Shown here in pieces: positions 44,160 to 52,419 of a stretch of 64,000 nt of DNA. Position numbers and translations under genes: made by a program. The notes beneath the pieces are model-generated. The model saw nothing but the letters and a program-made list of their open reading frames with translations, had not been told where the DNA came from and searched no databases. The stretch is from Croceimicrobium sp965656185 (GTDB lineage: Bacteria > Bacteroidota > Bacteroidia > Flavobacteriales > Schleiferiaceae), in the NCBI GenBank assembly GCA_965656185.1, contig CBFHJH010000001.1:248001-312000 (forward strand), given 5' to 3'. The first letter of the stretch is position 1; each line of letters starts with the position of its first letter.

Positions 44160-44196
44160 AAAAACCCCTGAGTTCAATTTGAGCTCAGGGGTTTTT
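44160..44196. terminator. Bidirectional terminator after proA
   Basis: A 12-bp stem (AAAACCCCTGAG at 44161-44172 with its partner at 44184-44195) has an 11-nt loop, an A-run on the left and T on the right. It serves the pro operon and the convergent pirin gene. Confidence 0.85.
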
Positions 44197-44218
44197 GGCT
44201 TTCTTTGGAATGAAATTC

Positions 44219-45106
44219 TTAATTCAACTGCATGGGCACTTCCATGAGTAACATGCGGCCACCATCTAGGTTTTCGATCTCCACTGATTCGAGATCCCAT
44301 AATCCTAGGGCATCGCGTTTATCTAAGATCTGCCCATTTACCTTAAACCTGCCTTCAACCACTTGAGCATATAAACCATTAGTTTTAGGCGCTTTAAGTT
44401 GATGCTCCACCTTGGTGCCCGCCTCAAAATCACCTAAGTGGAACCAAGCATTTTGATAGATCCAAACACCTTCATCGTCCTTATTTGGTGAAAGGATCTG
44501 CATGAAGTTATTCTTCATTTTTTGGGTATCTAAAGTAATCTGATCGTAGCGAGGCTCTACATTGCGCCTATTGGGGAAAAGCCAAATTTGGAATAAACGC
44601 ACGTGCTTGTCTTTATTGGCATTGTATTCTGAGTGGTAAATACCGGTGCCGGCACTCATTACCTGCACATCTCCGTTCTTAATTACTTCCTTGTGACCCA
44701 TGGAGTCTTTATGCTCTAAGTCACCTTCCCAAGGAATGGTAATTATTTCCATATTGTCGTGAGGGTGGGTGCCGAAGCCCCGTCCTTCGGCGATATAGTC
44801 GTCATTTAATACCCTTAAAACGCCAAAGTTCATCCGATCGGGATTGTAGTAATTGGCGAAACTAAAGGTGTGATTGGCTTTGAGCCAGCCGTGGTCGGCA
44901 TGACCGCGACTATTAGCTTTTATTAAAACTGAATTTTTCATGGTCTTATCTTTTGGGTTGGGTAGATGATTAAAACCAACTTGCATGCGCTCGTCTAAAC
45001 CGGGTTTCGGGAGATTCTGATCAACTTCTTCGGCTTTGAGGTTTTTTAAGATCCCGATGGACGCAAGGCCTAAAGCACTGGATTTTAAAAATTTACTACG
45101 TTTCAT
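44219..45106 (-). CDS. Pirin-family (bicupin) protein with an extra N-terminal leader
   Basis: From residue 56 this is a standard pirin: NSVLIKANSRGHADHGWLKA, GTHPHDNMEIITIPWEGDLE with the metal-binding His residues, and MSAGTGIYHSEYNA. Bacterial pirins include quercetin dioxygenases and regulators. The first 55 residues (MKRSKFLKSSALGLASIGIL and on) look like a Tat- or Sec-type export signal, though RR is replaced by KR and RS. An ATG at 44941 starts the usual pirin length. Which start is used decides whether it is exported. A palindrome and -7 box lie just before the longer start, favouring it. Confidence 0.82.
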   Translation of the reverse strand: MKRSKFLKSSALGLASIGILKNLKAEEVDQNLPKPGLDERMQVGFNHLPNPKDKTMKNSVLIKANSRGHADHGWLKANHTFSFANYYNPDRMNFGVLRVLNDDYIAEGRGFGTHPHDNMEIITIPWEGDLEHKDSMGHKEVIKNGDVQVMSAGTGIYHSEYNANKDKHVRLFQIWLFPNRRNVEPRYDQITLDTQKMKNNFMQILSPNKDDEGVWIYQNAWFHLGDFEAGTKVEHQLKAPKTNGLYAQVVEGRFKVNGQILDKRDALGLWDLESVEIENLDGGRMLLMEVPMQLN

Positions 45107-45114
45107 GCTATTTC

Positions 45115-45128
45115 GATGTTACAACATC
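45115..45128. promoter_or_regulatory. Perfect palindrome at the pirin promoter (candidate operator)
   Basis: GATGTT-AC-AACATC is a 6-2-6 perfect inverted repeat. It lies between the -7 box and the pirin start codon, covering the expected transcription start, where a repressor would act. No regulator gene is adjacent. Confidence 0.45.
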
Positions 45129-45135
45129 AAAGTTA
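45128..45135 (-). promoter_or_regulatory. Candidate -7 element of the pirin gene
   Basis: TAACTTTG on the minus strand matches TAnnTTTG, 21 bases before the longer start codon at 45106. Its last base overlaps the palindrome. Confidence 0.5.
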
Positions 45136-45183
45136 AATAGTTTTTTTATTTCTTGCAAGCTTTGATTCAATCGGATATAAACA

Positions 45184-46203
45184 ATGTTTATAAAACTGCC
45201 CTATTGCTTAATAGTTCTTTATCTACCCTTAGTGCTTTCTGCCCAGCCCAGGCCTGTTATCGAAGAGTATATTTGTCCGAATAAAGACAATGGGTTTCGG
45301 GCTATATCGGCTCTAGACGAACAATCACTTTGGCTGGCGAGCGATAATGGGCAGGTTTGGTTCTTCAATGATAAGAGGGGCTGGCGTGATTGCAGTCCAC
45401 AATATTTTGAGGATCAAATAATAATGTGGCGTGATATTCACGCCTACGACGATTCTACCGTCTTAATTTTAAGCGCGGGCTCTCCTGGACTAATTCTACG
45501 CACTGAAGATGCAGGAAGTACTTGGGAGGAGGTCTATCGCGATGATAGTCCGGCTATTTTTTTCGATGCTTTTGGTTTTCACGGACCAAGGGGTTTAGCT
45601 TTTAGTGACGCCCAGGGAAAATACCTCGGGATGATTGAAACTAGAGACAGTGGAAAAACTTGGCAGCCTTGGGCAGAACAGACTGCCTCCTTGCAGGTGA
45701 TAGAAAATCAGGGTGGCTTTGCTGCCTCAGGCTCTTGCCTAAAGATGATCGACTCCAGTGAAGTTGTAATAGTGCTTGGCGGGGCCGAAGCGACCTTTAA
45801 GCGGATTGGTTTTGAGCAACATTTTAACCGGCCTTTACCTTTAGATGCCGGCGCTTCTTCAAAGGGAGCTTTTAGCATAGCCTTTAAAAATAGCGATAGC
45901 CTAATTGCGGTGGGCGGCGATTACCATTCAGACTCGTTATCGACTCATAGCGTAGCCTTGTCTTTCGATGGCGGTAATAGCTGGCAATTAGCCGATCGAT
46001 GGCCTAAGCTTCAAAACGCCTATTGGTCGGCAGTCTCTTGGGATACAGAACTCATTGTGCTTTGCTCACGCTTTAAAACTGCGCTGAGCAGCGATGGAGG
46101 AGCAAACTGGCAAATAATCGACCAGGGTTTTTACGCCTATGATAAAGGCTGGTTTAGTGGTCCCTATGGTCGTATCGGTCGTCTTAAGACTTCTTCAGAA
46201 TAA
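45184..46203 (+). CDS. Exported Asp-box (BNR) beta-propeller protein
   Basis: This 339-residue protein has a signal peptide (LIVLYLPLVLSAQ). At least four Asp-box repeats of the S/T-x-D-x-G-x-T/N/S-W type are visible: TEDAGSTW, TRDSGKTW, SFDGGNSW and SSDGGANW. They mark a beta-propeller as in sialidases and YCF48-type photosystem proteins. No catalytic Tyr/Glu of sialidase is evident, so a binding role is more likely. There is no T9SS tail or lipobox. It converges with the GH13 gene with a 20-base overlap. Confidence 0.8.
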   Translation: MFIKLPYCLIVLYLPLVLSAQPRPVIEEYICPNKDNGFRAISALDEQSLWLASDNGQVWFFNDKRGWRDCSPQYFEDQIIMWRDIHAYDDSTVLILSAGSPGLILRTEDAGSTWEEVYRDDSPAIFFDAFGFHGPRGLAFSDAQGKYLGMIETRDSGKTWQPWAEQTASLQVIENQGGFAASGSCLKMIDSSEVVIVLGGAEATFKRIGFEQHFNRPLPLDAGASSKGAFSIAFKNSDSLIAVGGDYHSDSLSTHSVALSFDGGNSWQLADRWPKLQNAYWSAVSWDTELIVLCSRFKTALSSDGGANWQIIDQGFYAYDKGWFSGPYGRIGRLKTSSE

Positions 46204-47557
46204 GGTAGTCGCCCATCGCTAGACTAATAGAACCACTTAGGCTATACGGAGCAGAGTCTATTAAGTTGGTCCAACTTGCTGCCGCAAGGATAGGGTCTAC
46301 TGCATAGGAGACAGCTTGATTTCGCGTATTTACCAAAATTAGAATCTCATCGGCCCCAACTTCCTTTGTAAATGCCAACACTTCATTGCTGCTATAGTCT
46401 ACCAAGCTCCGACTGCGAGCCGCTTTTTCCTGTCTATAGAGCTGCATAAAGTTTCGATAAGCCTCTAAAGTGCTTGGGTTTGCGTTCCAGTTTATAGGAT
46501 CATTACTGAAAAAAGCAAGGTTATTATTACGCCCCACTTCTTGACTGCCATAGATCAATGGTACTCCGCCAATAAAAACATTGGCTACCATAGCTGCGAT
46601 CGCTTTTTCCTGATTACCAAAGAGCTGCACTGGAGTTTCATCCCAAGCTGATTCGTCGTGATTGGTAATGAAGCGCAATATTCCTTGATTCCCTGTTACC
46701 ACATTGTATTCGGCTTCATGGTAACTAGGTAAAATAGATGCGGGCTCTCCGTCTTTAAACACTCTCTTGATACGATCGTAAAAGGCCCAGCTAAAGCGCA
46801 AGTCGAAGCCGGCTACCAAATGATTGAAACGATCTCCTTCGGCCAGCATCAATAAATTGCTGCGATGGCTTTTTTCTAAAGAGTCTATCGCTCTTTGCCA
46901 GAATTCAAAGGGTACACCATTGGCGTAATCACAGCGGTAACCATCGATATTTGCTTCCTTGATCCAGTAGCGCATAGTTTCGATCATGGCCACCTGCATG
47001 GAGTCATTTTCGAAGTTTAGATCGGCTACATCGGTCCAATTTGTGCCCGGAGGATGAACGATATTGCCGCTAGCATCTTGGGTATACCAATCTGGATGAG
47101 CATCGATCCAAGGATGATCCCAGGCAGTATGGTTGGCAACAAAGTCCAGTATTACCGCCATTTCCTTTTGATGAGCAGCATCAATTAAGTTCCTCAAATC
47201 TTCTAAGTTACCATATTCATTGGCCACCGCATTAAAATCGCGCACCGAATAAGGGGAGTTCACTCCATTTTCAATGCCCACCGGGTAAATCGGCATAAGC
47301 CAGATAACGTTTACTCCTAAGGCTTTAATACTATCCAAACGGGCCGTAACTCCGGACAAGTCGCCATTAGAAGAAAAAGCACGAATGTTTACCTCATAAA
47401 GCACCAGGTCGTCTACACTAGCCGGCATGCCTTGAAATGGTTCTCCGTAATACTCCGAAACTGGCTCTTGCGGGGTAGGGTTATTTGCGAGGGGGTCCGC
47501 CTCTTTTTTACAGGCGATGATACTTAAAAGTAGGGCGAGGCAATAAATACGTTTCAT
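46184..47557 (-). CDS. Alpha-amylase family (GH13) lipoprotein
   Basis: This 457-residue lipoprotein has a lipobox (LSIIAC with Cys16), so it is anchored in the envelope. The GH13 barrel is complete: ILDFVANHTAWDH (region I), GYRCDYANG with nucleophile Asp210, MLAEGD with acid/base Glu240, and FITNHDESAWD with Asp301. A short C-terminal beta domain follows. It would cleave alpha-glucans such as starch or glycogen fragments. No Sus or maltose genes are adjacent. Exact linkage and product cannot be told. Confidence 0.92.
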   Translation of the reverse strand: MKRIYCLALLLSIIACKKEADPLANNPTPQEPVSEYYGEPFQGMPASVDDLVLYEVNIRAFSSNGDLSGVTARLDSIKALGVNVIWLMPIYPVGIENGVNSPYSVRDFNAVANEYGNLEDLRNLIDAAHQKEMAVILDFVANHTAWDHPWIDAHPDWYTQDASGNIVHPPGTNWTDVADLNFENDSMQVAMIETMRYWIKEANIDGYRCDYANGVPFEFWQRAIDSLEKSHRSNLLMLAEGDRFNHLVAGFDLRFSWAFYDRIKRVFKDGEPASILPSYHEAEYNVVTGNQGILRFITNHDESAWDETPVQLFGNQEKAIAAMVANVFIGGVPLIYGSQEVGRNNNLAFFSNDPINWNANPSTLEAYRNFMQLYRQEKAARSRSLVDYSSNEVLAFTKEVGADEILILVNTRNQAVSYAVDPILAAASWTNLIDSAPYSLSGSISLAMGDYLILKKS

Positions 47558-47561
47558 AGAA

Positions 47562-47569
47562 CAAAATTA
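47562..47569 (-). promoter_or_regulatory. Candidate -7 element of the GH13 gene
   Basis: TAATTTTG on the minus strand matches TAnnTTTG and ends four bases before the start codon, so the transcript would be nearly leaderless. It lies between the gene and the fahA terminator. Confidence 0.35.
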
Positions 47570-47574
47570 AGCAT

Positions 47575-47601
47575 AAAAAAAAGCCGCGCGAGGCGGCTTT
47601 T
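47575..47601 (-). terminator. Terminator after fahA
   Basis: AAGCCGC (47581-47587) pairs with GCGGCTT (47593-47599), with a run of A on the plus strand giving T on the minus transcript, 20 bases past the fahA stop. Confidence 0.8.
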
Positions 47602-47621
47602 AGGATTTGAGGCCATGTGGT

Positions 47622-48896
47622 TTATACTTTGGCCGGTAGTACTTTAGACCTAACTTCACCGAAGCCCATCCGTAGGCCATTGCTCTCGCAATAAGCCCTC
47701 ATGATTACGGTGTCACCATCCAATAAGAACTTACGCTCACTACCATCCTTTAGCTGTAATGGTTTAGAACCGCGCCAACTTAATTCCAGCATAGAACCGT
47801 AGTTTTCCGGCTCAGGGCCTGAAATAGTTCCACTCGCCATCATGTCTCCAGCGTTGATATTACAGCCATTTACGGTATGATGCGCCAGTTGTTGCACCAT
47901 GGTCCAATAAAGGTATTTATGATTGGATTGGGAAACTAGGTTTTTTTCACCGCCTTCTGGCTGAATGAATACTTCTAATTTGATGTCGTAAGCCGTATTG
48001 CTAGCGCATTGCAAATAGGGCAAAGGCTCTGGATCCTGTTTCGGTCGCTCGGTGCGGAAAGGTTCCAAGGCATCGAAAGTAACTACCCAAGGTGAAATGG
48101 ATGAGCCAAAGTTTTTACCAAGAAATGGTCCTAAAGGCACATACTCCCATTTTTGTAGATCGCGTGCCGACCAGTCGTTGAAGATTACCATTCCGAATAG
48201 GTATTCTTCGGCCTCATCGGTACTAATGCGTTCCCCTAAATGTTTACCATCTGTGGTAATGAAGGCCATTTCCAATTCGAAGTCCATTAATTTGGAGGGC
48301 CCATAAACGGGACTTTCTGAATCAGCCGGAAGGCTCTGACCCATAGGTCGATGGACATCCTCACCTGAAACGATAATTGAAGAGCTTCTGCCGTGGTAAC
48401 CAACCGGTAAATGCAGCCAGTTAGGCATTAAAGCATTTTCCTTACCCCGGAACATAGTACCAACATTTTCGGCGTGCTCACGACTACTGTAAAAGTCGGT
48501 ATAGTCCTGAATAAAAACAGGCATTAACATTTGCAGTTCTGAAACGGGAAATAGCACCGCCTCACGATGTTCTTTATTGTCACGGAGCTGATTGTTTTTA
48601 GCGTCAAAAATGTCGGCAATGCGATTGCGTACTTGGCGACAAGTTGGTTTGCCTAAAGTGATAAAGTCATTTAAGGTATCCTGCAGAAAAACATCTTCTG
48701 GTAAGGTGATATCTTCGAAATAACCCAATTGATGCAAAGCAGCGAGGTCTATTGCGGTATCACCAATGCGGCTGCCAATGCTAATGTGATCATCATTAGC
48801 CATAAAAACACCAAAAGGAAGGTTTTGTATAGGGAAATCTGATCCCGAAGGTACTTCGAGCCAAGACTTACGAGAGGGGTCGTTTGCTGTGAGCAT
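47622..48896 (-). CDS. fahA: Fumarylacetoacetase
   Basis: This protein has 424 residues from the ATG at 48896. It cleaves fumarylacetoacetate to fumarate and acetoacetate, the last step of tyrosine/homogentisate breakdown. Family features are present in order: SWLEVPSGSDFPIQNLPFGV, YTDFYSSREHAENVGTMFRG with metal-binding Asp, LPVGYHGRSSSI, MDFELEMAF, FNDWSARDLQKWEYVPLGPF and NINAGDMMASGTISGPEPEN. The frame extends seven codons further, but that region overlaps the divergent glyA promoter. No other homogentisate gene is adjacent. Confidence 0.96.
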   Translation of the reverse strand: MLTANDPSRKSWLEVPSGSDFPIQNLPFGVFMANDDHISIGSRIGDTAIDLAALHQLGYFEDITLPEDVFLQDTLNDFITLGKPTCRQVRNRIADIFDAKNNQLRDNKEHREAVLFPVSELQMLMPVFIQDYTDFYSSREHAENVGTMFRGKENALMPNWLHLPVGYHGRSSSIIVSGEDVHRPMGQSLPADSESPVYGPSKLMDFELEMAFITTDGKHLGERISTDEAEEYLFGMVIFNDWSARDLQKWEYVPLGPFLGKNFGSSISPWVVTFDALEPFRTERPKQDPEPLPYLQCASNTAYDIKLEVFIQPEGGEKNLVSQSNHKYLYWTMVQQLAHHTVNGCNINAGDMMASGTISGPEPENYGSMLELSWRGSKPLQLKDGSERKFLLDGDTVIMRAYCESNGLRMGFGEVRSKVLPAKV

Positions 48897-48912
48897 TTTC
48901 TGTTTACTTTTG
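48883..48912 (+). promoter_or_regulatory. Promoter of glyA
   Basis: TTTG (48883-48886), an 18-base spacer and TACTTTTG (48905-48912) match the Bacteroidota -33/-7 promoter with ideal spacing, 41 bases before the glyA ATG. The -33 half overlaps the first codons of fahA. Confidence 0.7.
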
Positions 48913-48953
48913 GGCAATATTAATAAGATTAGCCACCTTAGAAAAATAAGTTT

Positions 48954-50228
48954 ATGTACAAAGATGCCCAGATCTTCGATTTAATCGAACAGGAGCGAGA
49001 AAGACAGACGGAAGGAATAGAGTTGATTGCTTCAGAAAACTTTGCTAGTGAGCAAGTTATGCAGGCAATGGGCTCGGTTTTAACCAATAAATATGCAGAA
49101 GGCTTTCCGGGCAAAAGGTATTATGGCGGTTGCGAAGTTGTAGATCAAGTCGAACAGTTAGCCATTGACCGCGTAAAAGCCTTATTTGGAGCAGAGTACG
49201 CTAATGTGCAGCCACACTCAGGTTCACAAGCGAATGCTGCGGTATTCTTGGCTTGTCTCAAACCGGGCGATAAGATCATGGGATTCGACCTATCGCATGG
49301 TGGTCATCTTACCCACGGTTCTCCAGTTAACTTTAGTGGAAAAACCTATAAAACCTGTTTTTACGGAGTTGAAAAAGAGAGTGGACGACTTAATTACGAT
49401 ACGATAGCCGAAATCGCCGAGCGTGAAAAACCGAACATGATAATTTGTGGTTTTTCGGCCTACAGTCGGGATTTAGACTATAAGCGCTTCCGTGAGATCG
49501 CCGATTCGGTAGGAGCCCTGTTATTAGCGGATATTTCTCATCCTTCGGGATTGATTGCCAAGGGCTTATTAAACGATCCTTTACCACACTGTCACATAAT
49601 TACAAGTACCACTCATAAAACCTTAAGAGGTCCGCGTGGTGGAATTATTCTTATGGGTCAGGATTTTGAGAACCCCTGGGGTCTTAAAACCCCCAAAGGC
49701 GCAGTTAAAATGATGAGCCAGCTATTAAATGCGGCCGTATTTCCCGGAACGCAAGGTGGTCCATTAGAACACGTAATTGCGGCTAAGGCCGTAGCATTTG
49801 GTGAAGCCTTGGAAGACGAGTTTATGCATTACACATTACAGGTACAAAAAAACGCAAAGGCTCTAGCGGCGGCATTGGTAAAACGTGATTATCAAATCAT
49901 TTCTGGGGGAACCGATAACCATAGTATGTTGATCGACCTCCGCAATAAAAACATTACGGGTAAGCAGGCGGAAAATGCCTTGGTTCTTGCCGATATTACC
50001 GTGAATAAGAACATGGTGCCCTTCGATGATAAATCTCCTTTTGTAACCAGTGGAATTCGCCTAGGAACCCCGGCAATCACTACCCGTGGTTGCAATGAAG
50101 CGGATATGGAAAAGGTAGCCGAGTTTATCGATCGCGTGATCCTTGACTTTGAAAATGAAGAAATTCTCGAGGCTGTTCGTAAGGACGTAAATGCTATGAT
50201 GAGCGGCAAGGGGCTTTTTAATTGGTAG
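48954..50228 (+). CDS. glyA: Serine hydroxymethyltransferase
   Basis: This 424-residue PLP enzyme interconverts serine and glycine while loading tetrahydrofolate with a one-carbon unit. The N-terminal IELIASENFASEQVMQAMGS, EGFPGKRYYGGCE and ANVQPHSGSQAN are typical, and the Schiff-base lysine is K222 in STTHKTLRGPRGG. Asp193 and His196 lie in ADISHPSGL, where most family members have AHxAGL; the S and P substitutions are mild. Length is standard. It is a single-gene unit with its own promoter and terminator. Confidence 0.96.
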   Translation: MYKDAQIFDLIEQERERQTEGIELIASENFASEQVMQAMGSVLTNKYAEGFPGKRYYGGCEVVDQVEQLAIDRVKALFGAEYANVQPHSGSQANAAVFLACLKPGDKIMGFDLSHGGHLTHGSPVNFSGKTYKTCFYGVEKESGRLNYDTIAEIAEREKPNMIICGFSAYSRDLDYKRFREIADSVGALLLADISHPSGLIAKGLLNDPLPHCHIITSTTHKTLRGPRGGIILMGQDFENPWGLKTPKGAVKMMSQLLNAAVFPGTQGGPLEHVIAAKAVAFGEALEDEFMHYTLQVQKNAKALAAALVKRDYQIISGGTDNHSMLIDLRNKNITGKQAENALVLADITVNKNMVPFDDKSPFVTSGIRLGTPAITTRGCNEADMEKVAEFIDRVILDFENEEILEAVRKDVNAMMSGKGLFNW

Positions 50229-50247
50229 GGCTTCTAATTATAAAAGA

Positions 50248-50276
50248 AAAAAGGGAGTATTGCGCTCCCTTTTTTT
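50248..50276. terminator. Bidirectional terminator after glyA
   Basis: AAAGGGAG pairs with CTCCCTTT around a 7-nt loop (50250-50272), with A on the left and T on the right. It serves glyA and the convergent hydrolase gene, whose stop codon it touches. Confidence 0.82.
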
Positions 50277-51489
50277 ATGGCTTAACAATTATTATTTCAT
50301 TGCTAGCAGCGCATTGAACTAGATATCGACCGGGAGGTAGATCGAGCTCTAATTTATCCTTTAATCGGACTTGCTGCCTCAACTTACCATTTAAATCGTG
50401 GATCTCTAAAGCTTTGCCTTCCAGGTCATGACTGCCTTTGATCCATATTTTTCCTTTACTGGGGTTCGGGTATACTTCTAAGTGCCCTTGTTTTTTTGGT
50501 TCAGTGAGGTTGATGTGCACCTCACGTGATAGAAAGTAGTGAATCGTGTCTATTACCCTTTGGTCTACTCGGGCTAAACTATCCGGTGTCATGTAGTGAT
50601 TGAGCCCGTTTAGCTGGTAAAATTCATTTCTTACTTGCTGATCCAAAGAATCTTTAAAACGCTGCCACTCGCTTCCGGGCACATTGAAATCATTAGCCAT
50701 GCCTAAAAATAGACTCGGCAATTGGGCTGACCTGTAATACTCTAAAACCGAATCATTTACATTAATGTATTTCATCCATGCAGCAGCTGTAGCTCCAGCA
50801 AAATCAGGTAAGCCATTTGTGCCATTTCGCAGGGCATTGAAATAGCTCAAGATCTGGTTGGCTTGCATTTGGGCTGCGTTTACATTACCACCACATAGAT
50901 TAGCAATTTCTACCAATTGGCGGGCTAACAAACTATCGAAAGGTGTGTAGGCACCCGCTATATTTACCAAGGCGGTAAGGTCATTACGTTGAGAGGCAAT
51001 ATAGTTTATTAGCGAAGCCCCTTCACTATGTCCCATCAAGTAAAGCTTTTGTGCGTTCACCAATGGATGTACTGCAAGGCTGTCTATGGCAGACTGGGCG
51101 GGGAGCCAGAGCTTTTCGTAGCTGTTTACTGGCGTGCTGGTATTAGGACAGGAAATGAATAATTCATCATAGCGTAACACTAAATAACCTTTGGCACTAA
51201 GGCCTTGAGCAAGGTCCTTATAGATCGTTAAGCTCGAATCTACCAAACCCGGGTAAAGGCACTGACTGTTTCCTCCACTCAAGTTAATGGTGCCATTTCG
51301 ATCATTTTGGCCAGAGCCTGGGATTAAAACTATAGCGGGAAAGGGTCCAGTGCCAGCCGGCCGACTAATAGTTGCATTGAAGCTACAAGCTTCAAAGTCA
51401 AAGCTAAAGTACTCTTCTACGATTCCTTGACCCGAAAGTCCACTGAAGGGCCCTAAAACAAGAATTAAGACCATTATTAAATGTTTCAT
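50275..51489 (-). CDS. T9SS-exported alpha/beta hydrolase
   Basis: This 404-residue secreted protein has a signal peptide (LIMVLILVLGPFSGLSGQ). The hydrolase core has FPAIVLIPGSGQNDRNGT, GYLVLRYDELF and the nucleophile elbow GHSEGAS; a His in LNGLNHYMT may complete the triad. The C-terminal domain (VYPNPSKGKIWI, IHDLNGKLR, PPGRYLVQCAAS) is a type A T9SS sorting domain. It is third in an operon with a DUF2089 protein and a membrane protein, overlapping the latter by four bases. The substrate is unknown. Confidence 0.88.
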   Translation of the reverse strand: MKHLIMVLILVLGPFSGLSGQGIVEEYFSFDFEACSFNATISRPAGTGPFPAIVLIPGSGQNDRNGTINLSGGNSQCLYPGLVDSSLTIYKDLAQGLSAKGYLVLRYDELFISCPNTSTPVNSYEKLWLPAQSAIDSLAVHPLVNAQKLYLMGHSEGASLINYIASQRNDLTALVNIAGAYTPFDSLLARQLVEIANLCGGNVNAAQMQANQILSYFNALRNGTNGLPDFAGATAAAWMKYINVNDSVLEYYRSAQLPSLFLGMANDFNVPGSEWQRFKDSLDQQVRNEFYQLNGLNHYMTPDSLARVDQRVIDTIHYFLSREVHINLTEPKKQGHLEVYPNPSKGKIWIKGSHDLEGKALEIHDLNGKLRQQVRLKDKLELDLPPGRYLVQCAASNEIIIVKP

Positions 51490-52064
51490 AAACTAAAGCT
51501 ACTTATTAGGGTGATGCTTAAAATCATGGCGGCGATCAAACTCAAGGTAAATGTCCAGGTTAGTTTAGGGCCTTTTAGACCACTGTCTACTTTAAACAAT
51601 CCATATAAAAAGTGAATGTGTAGCACTATGCCACTTAGCAGAAACACTAGGGATAACCAAAAAGGGCCTGAAGAAAGCATGATGGCCAGTTCTTCGCTAT
51701 TTACTCCTTGTTGAGCTAATTCATTGAGCTGTTGAAAATTGAAAAGAAAGCTTAATAGGCAAAGCGGTATAAGTGGCCACTGGGCCCAAATTAACTGAGG
51801 AATTAGGTCCATTAAACGCGGAAAGCGTTGGGTGCTTAAGTATTGCCCGATCCCGAAAGTAAGCCCTAAACTCACTAGGTTGATCGCTAGGTCACTAATA
51901 ATGAGCCAGATGTTGGGGTGATTTACAAAGTGTAAGCTTAAGACTCCGTCCAAGCGTGCTTCGCCCCAAAAGGCACTCGCAATTAAGGCTAATAAGATTA
52001 ATGCTGCGCCGGCAATTAATTTGGTTCCAAATAGCCTTTCGTAGAAATATACACTAGTCTTCAT
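51486..52064 (-). CDS. Membrane protein of unknown function (Yip1-like topology)
   Basis: This 192-residue protein has five hydrophobic segments (near 15-35, 48-72, 92-108, 128-150 and 168-188). The start FYERLFGTKLIAGAALILLA and the overall layout resemble Yip1-domain proteins, by topology only. It sits between a DUF2089 gene (overlap 11 bases) and a T9SS hydrolase gene (overlap 4 bases), so all three are probably made together. Confidence 0.68.
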   Translation of the reverse strand: MKTSVYFYERLFGTKLIAGAALILLALIASAFWGEARLDGVLSLHFVNHPNIWLIISDLAINLVSLGLTFGIGQYLSTQRFPRLMDLIPQLIWAQWPLIPLCLLSFLFNFQQLNELAQQGVNSEELAIMLSSGPFWLSLVFLLSGIVLHIHFLYGLFKVDSGLKGPKLTWTFTLSLIAAMILSITLISSFSL

Positions 52065-52344
52065 GATCCGTAGTACTTTGAGGAAGAGACTGGAGCTTAG
52101 TTATAAGCTCATCGAGCATATTGCGCACTTTAGGATAAGAGTAGCCCAGTACCTTAGACATCTCTTTTAAACTGCCGGAAGCCTTTAAAAAGAGCAGCAT
52201 GAAATGCTGTTCCTCACTGCTTAGACTGAGAATTTCGGGTAAGCTAAAGTTACCTTGGATTTTGGTTTGACAATTAGAGCAACTTAGCTCTGAAACGTAA
52301 AGGCTAGAACTACAGGCCGGACAATTACTAGGAAATACTTTCAC
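52054..52344 (-). CDS. DUF2089-family zinc-ribbon/HTH protein
   Basis: This 96-residue protein, with a GTG start, opens with a zinc ribbon (CPACSSS and CSNCQTK). A helix-turn-helix-like region follows (SLKEMSKVLGYSYPKVRNML), with the conserved SLSSEEQHFMLLFLKASGSL, the DUF2089 pattern. It probably regulates its own operon with the membrane protein and the exported hydrolase behind it. Direct DNA binding is inferred, not shown. No clear promoter boxes are visible in the very AT-rich upstream DNA. Confidence 0.85.
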   Translation of the reverse strand: MKVFPSNCPACSSSLYVSELSCSNCQTKIQGNFSLPEILSLSSEEQHFMLLFLKASGSLKEMSKVLGYSYPKVRNMLDELITKLQSLPQSTTDHED

Positions 52345-52419
52345 TGCAAATAATTATTAAGCAAAACTAATAATTATTTGGATTAAGTATAATAATATTA
52401 ATAAAATGTTGAATATTAT

